Below are positions 1-10,528 of a DNA stretch of 64,000 nucleotides, in pieces. A model generated the notes under the pieces. It saw only the letters and a list, made by a program, of their open reading frames with translations. It was not told the origin of the DNA and did not search any database. How positions within the stretch are numbered: position 1 is the first letter of the stretch; each line of letters starts with the position of its first letter. The position numbers and the translations under genes were made by a program. The stretch is from Gambelia wislizenii (taxonomy: Eukaryota > Chordata > Lepidosauria > Squamata > Crotaphytidae). Location: contig JAUMIR010000001.1 of the NCBI GenBank assembly GCA_030847615.1, forward strand, positions 157,453,001 to 157,517,000, given 5' to 3'.

Positions 1-466
1 TGCAGGGTTACATTTGTGTTAATGTGAGTCATTCCGGCTGTTTCTGAATGCTCTCAACCAGATATATTTCCTAGGAATGTGTTATTTGGAATGCAGCCAT
101 TTGTGGCTTTTTGCTGGCATATTTGCTTATTCATGGTGATGCTGGGGGAAAGCACTGCCTTAAAATTACTCAGAATTTATTTCAAAAGCCTGGTGTGGGT
201 TTTTTCCCCCTTTAATTTTGTTTTTCACTAATTTTCAAGGACCCTGTTCATCAGCAGAGGTTTATCACTGGCTGGTTAAGCTCACATATCAAAGGTGAAA
301 TTGTTGTAAGGTAACTGGAAGAAATGGCTTTCTTGACAGAAAGCCAGGATTACAGAGTACAAGTCAACCTAGGTTTCAAGAAGTTCAGAAAGGCTGCCAT
401 ATGGGATTACATCTCCCCAATGGTGGTTGTAAATACAAATAACATATATAAAAAATGTTTGAATTA
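1..466. other. No feature recognised
   Basis: AT-rich vertebrate-type DNA. The short open frame from 324 runs into the transposon that starts at 467, so I do not call it a gene. Nothing else recognised. Confidence 0.5.
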
Positions 467-694
467 CAGTTGTCCCTCCGTATCCATGGATTTGGTATTT
501 ATGGATTTAAGCAACCAGGGCTTGAAAATATTCTTTAAAAAATAATAATCTAAAAAGCATACCTTGATTTTGCCATCTTATATCAGGGACACCATTTTGC
601 TATGCCATTGCATATAATGGAACTTGAGTATTCACGGATTTGGTATCCACGGGGGTCCTGGAACCAAACCCCAGTGATTATGAAGATACAACTG
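467..694 (-). mobile_element. Tigger-like MITE (Tc1/mariner group), copy 1
   Basis: A 228-bp element bounded by CAGTTGTCCCTCCGTATCC on the left and the inverted form ending ...GATACAACTG on the right. TA dinucleotides sit at both edges, as expected for the TA target-site duplication of Tc1/mariner/pogo elements. It is the same family as 9095-9324 but in the opposite orientation. No transposase is encoded, so it is non-autonomous. The ends strongly resemble mammalian Tigger-derived repeats as I remember them. Confidence 0.8.
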
Positions 695-832
695 TATATC
701 CCCTCAGAATTTCCTCCTTAGGCATAACATTCTTGCCTGTAAGGATATACAGGTCATGCACACACATGCACACACACACACCATATATGTGGGATGAGTA
801 CCCACAGTTTCAATTATCTGTCCTCGAAAAAA

Positions 833-965
833 ATGGTCTCTCTAGGCATTTCCTAGGTCCTCCAGCACAACTCTATGGTAACTTCCATTGGAAGTTACCA
901 CAGAGTCATGCTGGAGATGCCTAGAGAGGTGGTCTCTCTAGGCACTTCCTAGATCCTCCAGTATG
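833..965. repeat. Palindromic repeat of the TAGGCAT/CTCCAGCA family
   Basis: Contains inverted and direct copies of a module built on CTCTCTAGGCA, TCCTAG(G/A)TCCTCCAG and CTCTATGG: a left arm near 836-877, an inverted arm near 895-928 and a third direct copy near 930-970. A related copy lies at 49846-49980. Probably a fold-back DNA transposon remnant; the superfamily is not assigned. Confidence 0.5.
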
Positions 966-1402
966 ATTTTATGGGTTTGCTGTTACCCACAGTTTCAAGT
1001 ATTCACGTTAAGTCTGGGTACATATCCCCCATGGATACAGCAGGTGACCTGTAGTCCTATATTATTAATGAGTATGACTGAATTAGATCTCCATCAGTTG
1101 GTTCATCTGGGCTGTTTTCTTCTGTGTGGAGGCATTTTGCTTTTGTCTGCAGTAGGTCTCAAGAGAGGCACACAATCTGAGTCTTTCTCTCTGATTTTCT
1201 GCAATGGATGCTGCTTTATTTGACTTGCTTTTTGATAAGAAATTTCCAAAAATCACAAATTTAAGTTCAGAAACACAGTGGGAAAGACTTAAGAAGAACA
1301 AAGGGAATTTAGGAAGAAAGCAAAACATGCCTGAGTTTGAACCCCTCTGTAGCCAGCATGGTACTGAAGTAGCATTGCCATCTTTTTTTTTTTTTTTTTT
1401 TT

Positions 1403-1542
1403 GCCTGAATACCCTAAAGGCACCAGATCCCCTCTGATCTTGGAAGCTAAGCAGGGTCGGCCCTGATAAGTATTTGGATGGGAGGCCACCAATGAATACC
1501 AGGTGCTGTAGGCTATATTTCAGAGGAAGGAACTGGCAAAAC
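1403..1542 (+). mobile_element. 5S rRNA-derived SINE, 5' part (split by CR1)
   Basis: Bases 1403-1514 read as a 5S rRNA gene copy, including the internal pol III promoter regions (AAGCTAAGCAGGGTC and the TGGATGGGAGGCC box). It is followed by the SINE body, which continues at 1956-2046 after a CR1 insertion. A poly(T) run (1382-1402) lies immediately upstream. This matches the 5S-headed SINE type known from squamates, with a Bov-B-like 3' tail. Two further copies are at 16139 and 45855. Confidence 0.85.
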
Positions 1543-1950
1543 ATGCCTTATGAGGAAAGACTTAGGGAGCTTGGGTATGTTTAGCCTGGAAAAAAGACAG
1601 TAAAGGGACAATATGATAGCCCTGTTTAAGTATTTGAAGGGGTGTCACATTGAGGATGGAGCAAGCTTGTTTTCTGCTGCTCTAGAGACTTGAACACGGA
1701 GCAACAGATGCAAGCTCCAGGAGCAGAGATTCCACCTCAAGATTAGGAGGAACTTTTTGACAGTAAGAGCTGTTCGGCAGTGGAACACACTCCCTCAGAG
1801 CGTGGTGGGGTCTTCTTCCTTGGAGGTCTTTAAACAGAGGCTGGATTGCCATCTGTCAGGGATGATTTGATTGTGTATTCCTGCATGGCAGGGGGTTGGA
1901 CTGGATGGCCCTCGTGGTCTCTTCCAACTCTACAATTCTATGATTCTATG
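1543..1950 (+). mobile_element. CR1 LINE 3' end, 5'-truncated, inserted in a 5S SINE
   Basis: The start encodes a YEERLRELG-like stretch near the C-terminus of CR1 reverse transcriptase. The body carries the conserved CR1 end (GGGGGTTGGACTGGATGGCC) and stops in the diagnostic ATTCTATGATTCTATGA repeats. AAAAC at 1538-1542 is repeated at 1951-1955, a likely target-site duplication. About 0.4 kb survives of an element normally several kilobases long; it is non-coding. Confidence 0.88.
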
Positions 1951-1955
1951 AAAAC

Positions 1956-2046
1956 CACTTATGAGTATTCCTTGCCTAAGAAAATCCTATGAAATTCATG
2001 GGATCACTATAAGATGACAGGTGACTTGAAGGAACATACATACATT
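1956..2046 (+). mobile_element. 5S rRNA-derived SINE, 3' part
   Basis: Continuation of the SINE that begins at 1403. It aligns with the tail of the uninterrupted copy at 16139-16370 (GAGTATTCCTTGCCTAAGAA ... GACTTGAAGGAACATACA). The tail resembles Bov-B 3' ends, which suggests mobilisation by a Bov-B LINE. Confidence 0.8.
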
Positions 2047-2332
2047 CCATCTTCAACAACTACCTACTGAATTTGGCTAATAGGGATGACGAGAATATAA
2101 ATACACACACGCATGTTTACCAAACTTGATAATTTATCCATAAATGGTATGAAAGAATATGAGATTTTAAAGATTCAAATGTGGGAGTCAGCAAAACTGA
2201 CAGATTCATCCATCTCTACTTTAGTTCAATATATATTAGAAATTGGGGAGGGCATAAGACTGGTGCCTGACTCTGGTTCTACAAAACAACTTGTTCCATC
2301 TTCCACAAGATTTCCAGTTTGTGAGTCTCTAT

Positions 2333-2941
2333 GGTATTGTCTAGATGGTGAAAAAACTCACGGAATGTGAGGAGAATACCTCTTGTCCTAATCCCATGGT
2401 GGTTTGCCATATTCAGAAGGAGGGGGGGGGGGGAAAAACTATGCGAGAAAAGCATTTGCTGCTTTTCCCAAAGTTAAAAAAAAAAATACACAGAAATGCA
2501 CATTCCTGCCTGTTTGGACAACCAGTTTGTAGCAGAATGCATTCTGGAAGTCAAAAGGTGATTGGTTGGATGTGCGCAGGGAGTGGGCTTGCCAGCAATG
2601 AAGTGGCTGGGACTGCCAATTTTGAGTTTTGCAGTAGCAATCATGCACATTTTTTGAGCGGTAGGGCAACAAGACAGCTTCTTTAAGTGGAAGAGTGCAC
2701 TTCTGTAACTTGGATTTAATGTGAAATTAAAACCTGTGCAACTTTTGGAGAATAATAATGTGAGTAATTCACTCATGGCCACCATCTTTATTCATGGGTA
2801 TGCTTCTGTGTGAACTTCAAATATGGATAACTTTGCATACCAGTGATCTTCCCCCAAAAAACATGGAGACAAATTAATGCTGCTGTGATTGTGCAATAAT
2901 GCACAGCAATCCACATTATATCTTCTCGTCTAGACAAGCCC
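2333..2941 (+). mobile_element. Harbinger-like MITE, family B (TTGTCTAGATGG), copy 1
   Basis: A 609-bp element. The left end reads GGTATTGTCTAGATGGTG and the right end CGTCTAGACAAGCCC, an inverted repeat. TAT occurs immediately before (2330-2332) and after (2942-2944), a 3-bp target duplication typical of PIF/Harbinger. Related copies: 14242-14874, 26244-27172 and 49265-49748. It contains a G-run at 2418-2431. No coding capacity; open frames inside it are chance. Confidence 0.72.
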
Positions 2942-2965
2942 TATGAGACACATTGCTTCCACTGT

Positions 2966-3180
2966 ACTGTATTTTTTTATTTTTATTTATTTAGGTATTT
3001 ATACCCCGCTCTTCAGCCACACAGGCTATCAGAGCGGCTTACAAATGTTAAGCAATTGCCATTTACACATCTACACTGCATTAATCAGTTTCCAATGTGT
3101 GTTAGCTAATTGCTCCCACAAGCTAGGTACTCATTTTACCGACCTACAAAAGGATGGAAGGCTGAGTGAACCTTGGAGTG
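2966..3180 (-). mobile_element. tRNA-type SINE with L2-like tail, 5'-truncated
   Basis: Minus-strand SINE whose tail (ATTTATT repeats, then TACCCCGCTCTTCAGCC in plus orientation) and body (TCATTTTACCGACCTAC, GGATGGAAGGCTGAGTGAACC) match the full-length copy at 26274-26552. The tRNA-like head is missing beyond about 3180. Confidence 0.7.
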
Positions 3181-3230
3181 TGAAAGTGATCCCATTGAGA
3201 AATCAAGTGCTGTCAGACTCTGACCATTAA

Positions 3231-4091
3231 GACTTAGGTAATGTAACAGATTTTTTAAAACTGGGTCATACAAATTGCTTAGTAGGGCCCTAAACACAGG
3301 TCGGCAGCTAGTATCTCCAAGAAAATGAAGGCATGCACCTGAGTAGAACCATGCACAGTCAATTCACATATGACGGAATATAGCACAAGTAGTATTCCTT
3401 TAAATAAAACATTGCTGTCATTTAAAAAAAAACAACAACAACCATACTTCGAAAGACAGTGATTTATTAGAAACTTGTATGTATGATCAAGTCCACTGGC
3501 AACCAAAGCAAAGCAAAATATTTTAACTGAAGTCATTTGGTCCCCATAGACTTCAGTGGAACTTCACTAGTTTAAATCTAAGTACTTCCTCAAACCTAGA
3601 TTGTAGATGGAGGTTGTCCCTTCTCTTTCTCATATCAGGTTCCTGCATCTATCTAGTGAATGCTTGAGAGAGATGATGTCATTGGTGAAAAACAGAGGTG
3701 ATGGTGATGCCAAGGTAAACATGATGCTATGAAAAATTAGTCTTCTATTCATTGACTTTAGCAGGTCAAAGATCAGTCAACAGAAACTGTAGCATCAAGA
3801 CAGGAAGTTGCTGCTCTGCTTTATGGATATTCACACTAAAAATATCTTATCTTAGAAAACTTAACATGTGCAATTTCAGCTTCAGTGGTTGTGTGGATTT
3901 CCCAAATCTCTTGCTAGCAATTGACTAAGCCTAATTATTTCAAGAAGCACTGTTTATTTTTGAGATGTAGAGCATATCTCCACTACAAATTTAACAGTTA
4001 TTATTTCCTCTCCTGGGGAACCATGTGAATTGTAGTTGTATGAGAGAAATCTCAAGGACATCCAGCAATTTTGGTGAGGCTTCATAAAGGC
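3231..4091. other. No feature recognised
   Basis: No gene or clear repeat seen. There is a short poly(A)/CAA tract near 3424-3445. Open frames are short and unsupported. Confidence 0.45.
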
Positions 4092-4265
4092 AGAGCCAGC
4101 GTGGTGTAATGGGTTGATTTTTGTACTAGGACTCTGAGAGACCAGAGTTCAAATCCCCTCTTGGTCAAGGAAATGCACTGCATGGCTTTGGGCAGTTCAC
4201 ACACTCTCACAACCTCAGAAGAAAACAATGGCTAGCCACTTCTGAACAAATCCTTCCTGCTTCAG
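4092..4265 (+). mobile_element. Sauria-type SINE, 3'-truncated
   Basis: tRNA-like head (GAGCCAGCGTGGTGTAATGG, then GACCAGAGTTCAAATCCCC, the B-box region) followed by SINE body (TTTGGGCAGTTCACACACTC). The sequence stops matching after about 4260 and runs into a DNA-transposon fragment. Confidence 0.72.
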
Positions 4266-4329
4266 AGTGGCAGCAGCAGCGGCAACAGCGGCAGATATGA
4301 GTCAGTGTGCAAGTAAGGACTCCTGCTAA

Positions 4330-4417
4330 TTTTGTGTAGGCAATGGGCAGGGGCTGAATCCAGGGCCAGAATATGCCAGCGGGAAGCCAATGTATTCTGA
4401 CAGGTCTAGACAAGCCC
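4330..4417 (-). mobile_element. Family C DNA transposon end fragment
   Basis: Ends in GGTCTAGACAAGCCC with internal GGGCCAGAATATGCC. These match the terminal parts of the elements at 42450-43602 and near 41298. Only one end is recognisable. Confidence 0.5.
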
Positions 4418-4716
4418 TAAGTTTTCTTATTCCACTATGGCTGTAGATAAAACAGGTTACTTCACGTATTTCTTTCTTTATTAGTTACACTTATATGCTA
4501 CTTTTCTGCCAAACAAGCCCAAGGTGGTAAATATGGCTTTCCTCCTCCACTTTTTATTCTCACAACAATCCTGTTAGGTCTAGTTAAGAGAAAACAACTG
4601 GCACGAGGTCACTCAGTCAGTTTCATGGACCAGCCCATCTCATAAAACCATTCCAACACTTTAATCACTATATCACAGCTTGAAGAATGTTTAAAGAATC
4701 TGTAAACCTGGGAAAG

Positions 4717-4940
4717 AGAGCTAGCATGTAATAGTGGTTTGCATGTTGGACTAGAACTCTGGAAGACCAGGGTCTGAATCCCTGCTCAGCCGTGGAAACC
4801 TATTGGGTTACTCCAGGCGAGTCACACTCTCTCAGTCTCAGCAGAAGACAATGGCAAATCCCTCTAAACAAATATTGCCAAGAAAACCTTATGATAGGTT
4901 TGCCTTAGAGTTGCCTTAAGTTGGAAACCAGACAAGAAGT
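4717..4940 (+). mobile_element. Sauria-type SINE, near full length
   Basis: tRNA-like head (GTAATAGTGGTTTGCATGTTGGACTA split at mismatches, then GACCAGGGTCTGAATCCC), middle part (GTCACACTCTCTCAGTCTC) and tail (GATAGGTTTGCCTTAGAGTT). The final ACACAACA tail is eroded. Confidence 0.8.
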
Positions 4941-6050
4941 ACAAAAGCCTGTGAGAGTGGTATAGAGTGACTGCTTACTTCCAGGGAACTATAGCACTGA
5001 TATTTTCTACTTCCAGTCCATTGTTACTATACCATTGAATAAGATGGCCTTTCTTCAAAGGTGTTCCTGGAGACTAAAGTATAGAGGGACCTTTGGAGAA
5101 CATTGTTTGGTTCCCACTGCAACCACTCTCAAAATGGCTGCTGCCCAAGTTCTTTGCTGCACTTTATACCTCCAAGCATCGCCTCACAGAACATTGTGAT
5201 ACCATTATACCTTTTCATTTAAAAAAATGGTCTCTATTAAAGAATGGTAGGAGTGACAACAACAAATGTTGAGGTTTCCCTGGATGCTAACTCAGGATAC
5301 TGTCCAAGCAGTTGAAGAAAGGAGTTATTTATCAAACCACTGTTTTCAAAAATTACAGTATGAAAGGACAAGTAACTTTAACAGTAGGTTCCTCTTCTGC
5401 AACATGGGAGGGTGGGACTTCCTGTACTGAGGGCTGGTAGTCCTCTTTACCCCTTCCTCTATATAAAATATGTGCTGTCTTGTTACAGGAAGGCTCCTCT
5501 GTCATACATAATTCAAAAGCAGTGGCAACTATCCAATAGAAATAGAGAAAGAAATGCTAGCAACAGCATTGGATGCACAAGATTCTACCAGCAATGACTG
5601 TGAAACAGACCAGAAACCATTATAGGCATTTCTTAATATATATATATAATACACTTCTAAGAATTCAAAGATGGCTTTTGACACTACAGAAATAGCCAGA
5701 GCAAAATGTATATTTAACAGATGAGAAATGAGTCATTGCCTGGCTGTAGACTGAAGCAGTAGTGTTTAGGAAAGCTTGAAGTCAGAACCACAGCCCAGGG
5801 GTCTGCTTCTGGCAAAGTGAAAAGAGGGTCAAGTGGATCAGAAGCAAAAGATGTAGTCATGAACAGAGTGGAAGTCAGGTGGCAGATGGACTGGAAGTCA
5901 GGCAAGCAAGACAGAGCTTGGAAGTAACCTGTCACAAAGAATGCATTACGTCTTATCCTTTTCCCCCTAGAATGAAGGTACTGTATAAATAGGTTGATTA
6001 ATGACTACAACTTAACAAGGGACAATTCCACTCCTTTTGCATTGTAACTA
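4941..6050. other. No feature recognised
   Basis: About 1.1 kb without a recognisable gene or repeat family. There is a TATATATATA tract near 5638-5650. Open frames at 5412 and 5714 (minus) show no known domain. Confidence 0.45.
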
Positions 6051-6125
6051 TAACTTTTAGTTGTTTTTACATTTATGGAGGTGTGGCCTCACTAGAGGAG
6101 GACTATTGCTTGGTTGAAGTACTGG
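6051..6125 (+). repeat. 75-bp direct repeat, left copy (LINE target-site duplication)
   Basis: This 75-bp segment recurs at 7514-7588 with two mismatches (6053 and the T/A within GGCC(T/A)CACTAG). It immediately precedes the LINE body, and the right copy immediately follows the LINE's GA-rich tail. Confidence 0.85.
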
Positions 6126-7513
6126 AACTACAAGAGAAATGTAGAGAGCAGCACAAGGGGCTCTATGTAACATTCCTCACCAAAGCCTTCAACACTGTGA
6201 GTAGAAAAGGTCTGTGGCAGATCCTGGAAAGACTAGGAAGTTTCCCGAAATTCCTTAAAATGATTATCTTGCTACCCGAGGGCCAGCACGGTCAAGTCAG
6301 ATATGGTGATGCTCTTTCAGAGCTCTTTCTAATAACTAATGGAGTGAAGCAAGGTTGTGTTCTTGCTCCAACTTTATTTACAATCTTCTTCAGCATGATG
6401 CTCCAAAGGGCTACGGCAGAGCTTGAAGAAGAAGACGGCATCTATATACGTTACCGTGCTGATGGTAGTTTGTTTAACTTAAGCCATCTGAGGGCTCGCA
6501 CTAAGACTCTAAACTATCTAGTCCATGAGCTGCTCTTCGCTGATGATGCTGCCCTTGTTGCCCACACAGAAGCAGCTCTGCAGCACCACACATCCTGCTT
6601 TGCAACAGCTGCAGAGCTGTTTGGGCTGGAAGTCAACCTGAAGAAAACAGAAGTTCTCTACCAGCCTGCACCACAGGACGAACACCATCATCCCCACATT
6701 GCCGTCTGCAATGCTTAAGTCCATTCAGCAGTTCACCTACCTGGGAAACATCATCTCCTCAGATGCCAAGATTGACAAAGAGATCAATCACAGATTTACA
6801 AAGGCATATAGCGCATTTGGAAGACTTTACAAAAGAGTCTGGAGTAATAAACACCTGAGGCGAAGCACAAAAATCAGTGTGTATAGAGCCATTATACTGT
6901 CTATTCTCCTTTATGGGTCTGAAACATGGGTCACCTATCGCTACCACTTACGACTCCTCAAATCCTTTCATCAGCCCTGTATACGCACAATCCTAAATAT
7001 ACACTGGACTATGTGACAAATGTTGCTGTCCTTGAGCAAGCAGGGATCACCAGCACTGAGGCCATGATATTGAGAACACAGCTGCGCTGGGCAGGGCACG
7101 TTTCATTGCCTCCCCAAAATAGTACTCTACAGTGAACTCGCCATGGGTCAGCGTAAGAGGGGCACTCCAAAAAAAGGATACAAGGACTCCGTGAAACAAC
7201 ATCTCAGGCTTGGCCAAATTGATCACCAACAATAGTCCGCCCTGGCCTCACATTGGGAGGCATGGAGACACACTATCCACAATGCTGCAGCCTTATTTAA
7301 GAACTCACGGTGAACAAGTCTTGAAGAGAAACGACAATGAAGAAAAAATCACAACCCAGAAATATCACCCAAGGAGACCTTCTGCTGTGCTTTCTGCAAC
7401 CGGACTTGTTTATCTTGGATTGGCCTTTTTAGTCATCAGCACGCTTGCAGAAAGCACGGGATGAGTCCTTCCTGAATCTTCGTTTGCAAAGAAAAGCCAG
7501 AGAGAGAGAGAGA
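6126..7513 (+). pseudogene. APE-type non-LTR retrotransposon, 5'-truncated RT region (LINE X copy 1)
   Basis: The insert starts in the reverse transcriptase domain (ELQEKCREQ, then an AFNTVSRKGLW region). It contains the NGVKQGCVLAPTLF motif and the catalytic FADD (6536-6547). Frameshifts occur near 6705 and 7010. A small gap lies near 7100-7125, where copy 3 keeps an SRMEDHRLPK-like stretch. The 3' end has the conserved LYLGLAF-like segment and ends with CAAAGAAAAGCCAGAGAGAGAG. The first residues of the long frame starting at 6083 come from the target duplication, not the LINE. Clade (RTE-like or Jockey-group) is not assigned. Related copies: 20872-23400, 48605-49264 and 50019-50975, all on the minus strand. 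Confidence 0.82.
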
Positions 7514-7588
7514 TAGCTTTTAGTTGTTTTTACATTTATGGAGGTGTGGCCACACTAGAGGAGGACTATTGCTTGGTTGAAGTACTGG
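7514..7588 (+). repeat. 75-bp direct repeat, right copy (LINE target-site duplication)
   Basis: Matches 6051-6125 at a constant offset of 1463, with 73 of 75 bases identical by eye. It begins where the LINE's (GA)n tail ends. Confidence 0.85.
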
Positions 7589-7762
7589 TTCACACTGTAC
7601 CTTGTGCTGCTACAAATTAGTTTTCAGAAATTAGAAGGCAAAGTTAAAGTTTGAATTTTAACAGTAATTTATTTTACACCCTTTGAGCATTAACTCTAAT
7701 TATTATTTCAGAAGTAACTTTCCAAACTGGAATAATGATCAGAAGTCTGAAGCTGAGACTAT

Positions 7763-8369
7763 GGAGATTATCAGATGAGCCTCTAAAAACATCCTTGTCC
7801 CACTATATTTAAAAGCATAAATGTCCTGGCACAATAACCCTTTTTATCACACATTCCTATAATAATGAGAAAGAGCAGACCCAGAATTATCAGAACATGA
7901 CTGCTATCACTTATTCCATGTTTGCCAGGCCACATGATCTTGGCGGTTCTTGCAAGAAGACATGAGTGCACTTAAAAGTTAAAAAAAATTAACAAAGAAG
8001 ATGAGAAGATGAACACACAAGCATTGAAACACACTTTAAAAATTGCCAGCAAAATGGGGAGGTTCATAAAAAGAGTGTCCCGTGCCTAGTTTTCACATTC
8101 TCAGCCAGAAGTGTTCTGGCAGGGACAGCCCATTGACACTGTATTTATGAGAGCCTAATGGGACACGGCTTCAGACACAGGCAATTCCACCACCACCACC
8201 CAAAAAATAAACACCATTGGCGACCAATTGACAGCTTGGCCCGTTAATAAAAAAGAACGCCTTATTCATGGCAGGAGAATGGGAGAAGTCAGCATCATAT
8301 GATAGGGAAGCCCCTTTGCAGTATCTCGTCATCATTATCTCACCATATTTGCCATGTCTGATAATCTCC
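7763..8369 (+). mobile_element. Harbinger-like MITE, family A (GGAGATTATCAGA), copy 1
   Basis: A 607-bp element with left end GGAGATTATCAGATGAGC and right end TGTCTGATAATCTCC. Internal landmarks shared with the copies at 9443 and 17145 include AAAAAGAGTGTCCCGTGCC and GAAGTGTTCTGGCAGGGAC. The flanking triplets (TAT and ACA) do not match, so the target duplication has decayed or the edge is off by a few bases. Confidence 0.7.
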
Positions 8370-9090
8370 ACATCAAAGATAGGCTGGAGGGAAAGTCCTA
8401 TCTTGGGCAAAAAGTGATGGCTTTGGGCTGTTTGTTTGTTTTCGTTAGATCAGATTCAACAAACACCTTTGATTTCTTCTTTTCTAAGCTCTCAAAACAC
8501 TGAATCATACCAGCTGTAAGTCTTCATGACTATTTCAGTTATCTTCTAGGTTTTCTGCAAACAAGGTCTTTTGCTTTCAGGAGAACAATATGACAAACCA
8601 GATAAACAAATGTAGCAGAGCTTTATTGCTTATTGCCCCATTAACTTTATTGTCTGTAAATGTCTGTTGTGAGCTTTCAGATGCCAAGGGCATGCCTAGA
8701 ATGCCTGTTTAGTTTGCACACGGGAACCTCACTTCAGAGTGAAGACAACTAAAATGCTTTTTAAAGAAGTGTGTCATCTTATTGGTCATGCTGGGATTTC
8801 AGAGAGCATTGCAATAAGGAATCACTTGAGTTATTTTCATATAAAAAGTGGGTGATGTGGAGGATATGTTTATTTCATAATGACAGCATCTAGAGTGGCA
8901 ACTCTTGTTGCAGCATTTGATGCAAGTGAGGATTGTATTCAAAGTCAGCCCTACCAAAAAGGTAGAGTGAGGTGGCTACCTTGAACAGCAAATTCTTATT
9001 CATTTTGTTGCAAATTTATTTCAGCTCCCAGGGACAGGGAGAATTGCTTGCAGGATATTTCTCTCTCATGTGTCAATACATCTGGATATG
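8370..9090. other. No feature recognised
   Basis: No gene or clear repeat seen. Confidence 0.4.
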
Positions 9091-9094
9091 GGTA

Positions 9095-9324
9095 CAGTTG
9101 TCCCTTCATATTCACTGGGGTTTGGTTCCAGGACCTCCTATGGATACCAAAATCCATGAATACTCAAGTCCCATTATATGCAATGGCATAGCAAAATGGT
9201 GTCCCTTATATAAGATGGCAAAATCAAGGTTTGCTTTTTGGATTATTATTTTTCTAAGAATATTTTCAAGCCGTGAATACTTAAATCCATGGATACCAAA
9301 TCCATGGATACGGAGGGACAACTG
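9095..9324 (+). mobile_element. Tigger-like MITE, copy 2 (intact ends)
   Basis: A 230-bp element with CAGTTGTCCCTTCATATTC at the left and GGATACGGAGGGACAACTG at the right, flanked by TA (9093-9094 and 9325-9326). The interior (CTCAAGTCCCATTATATGCA, AAATGGTGTCCCTTATATAA) matches the inverted copy at 467-694. The TIRs and subterminal parts closely resemble mammalian Tigger/MER2-type repeats as remembered. Confidence 0.85.
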
Positions 9325-9405
9325 TACTATGCATCTTGACTTGGGTGAGGTTTGTGGGAGGAGTATGTTTGCCATTTGCTTTTACCTGTATGTAACAGCA
9401 AAACT

Positions 9406-9442
9406 GAGCCATTGTGGCATAGTGGTTTGAGTGTTGGACTAC
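9406..9442 (+). mobile_element. Sauria-type SINE, head (interrupted by MITE)
   Basis: GAGCCATTGTGGCATAGTGG and GAGTGTTGGACTAC form the tRNA-like head. The SINE resumes at 9976. The whole SINE is bracketed by CAGCAAAACTG at 9396-9406 and 10138-10148. Confidence 0.8.
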
Positions 9443-9975
9443 AGAGATTATCAAACGTTCCTGTCCCACTACCAAAAAAAACAAAAAAAACACAACCCTG
9501 TCCCTGTCCCAGCACAATAACCAAAATTATAAGACCTACCTTGAGTAGCGTCAACAAGCAGTCTGTGCATGAACGGAGCTCTAACGGAGCTCCGGAAGTG
9601 TGGAAAATTTAAAACAAAAATAAAAACAAAAAAGTACATACAAGCACAGAAACACACTTTACACTGTACAAGTTACCTGGGGAGGTTCATAAAAAGAGTG
9701 TAGCCTACCTGGTTTTCATGATCTCACCCGAAAGTGTTCTGGCAGGACTACCCATTTACACTGCATTCATAGGGGACAGTGGCACAAGCTTTCAGATGCT
9801 GAAAATGCCGGCACCAAAACAGAATGGGAATCTATTGACAGCTCGTCCCATCATTGAAAAGAAACACCATAGTGATGCCAGCGGAGTGCAAAAGGAGGAC
9901 ATCATCTGATATTGGTGGCTGTTTGCATTCCTTTCCATCATTATTGCACCACATTTGCTGGATCTGATAATCTCC
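9443..9975 (+). mobile_element. Harbinger-like MITE, family A, copy 2, inside a SINE
   Basis: A 533-bp element starting AGAGATTATCAAACG and ending GGATCTGATAATCTCC, flanked by TAC on both sides (9440-9442 and 9976-9978). The interior shares AAAAAGAGTGTAGCCTACC and GAAAGTGTTCTGGCAGGAC with copy 1. It interrupts a Sauria SINE, which fixes both boundaries precisely. Confidence 0.85.
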
Positions 9976-10144
9976 TACGAGTCTGAAGACCAGGGTTCAA
10001 ATCCCTGCTCAGCCATGAAAACCTCTCAGTGACCTTTGACTGGTCACACACTCAGCCTTCACAAAACCCTGTGGTAGGTTCACTTTAGGGTTGCCATAAG
10101 CCAGAAATGACTTGAAGGCACACAACAGCAGCAGCAGCAGCAAA
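9976..10144 (+). mobile_element. Sauria-type SINE, body and tail
   Basis: Continues the head at 9406 with GAAGACCAGGGTTCAAATCC (B box), then TTGCCATAAGCCAGAAATGA and the ACTTGAAGGCACACAACA tail ending in (CAG)n. Confidence 0.82.
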
Positions 10145-10528
10145 ACTGTGCAATCCAAATTGACTGTGGCATGCTATCCAAAACTATGGAGACAAAGTTC
10201 TGCTTTTTTTAAAAAAAAAAAAAATAAAGCAGTATAAGATTCTTAAAGTTTATGATCTTTGTCTAAGAAAGGCCCTTATGAGGCCTTTTGTATATAATAG
10301 TCCACTAATTCACAGTGGGGCTTTGCTGTGACCCCTTCAAAATAATTTAAAAATTGTCCCTGTGATTAGCAATGACATCTCCTTTCCATTCTCTATGGTA
10401 AAAAGCCAGATGAAATTCAGACTACTCTGGGATTTCTTCACTACACCTGCCAAAGCCTAAATCTGCACTGGGTTTTTATTTTTACTACCCATTCAAAGCT
10501 GTTACCCATGCTTGACTCTGAGCTCCAG
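10145..10528. other. No feature recognised
   Basis: Contains only an A-rich tract near 10210-10225. Confidence 0.4.

Noticed and set aside
1403..1514. Functional 5S rRNA gene
   Set aside because: It is diverged from 5S rRNA, continues directly into a SINE body and has sister copies with the same tail. The same applies to 16139 and 45855.
1083..1544. 153-codon minus-strand frame with a lysine run
   Set aside because: The lysines are the poly(T) tract at 1382-1402, and the rest overlaps a 5S SINE.
6083..6125. N-terminal residues of the long frame starting at 6083 as part of the LINE protein
   Set aside because: These bases are the left copy of the 75-bp duplication and recur after the LINE tail, so they are target DNA.
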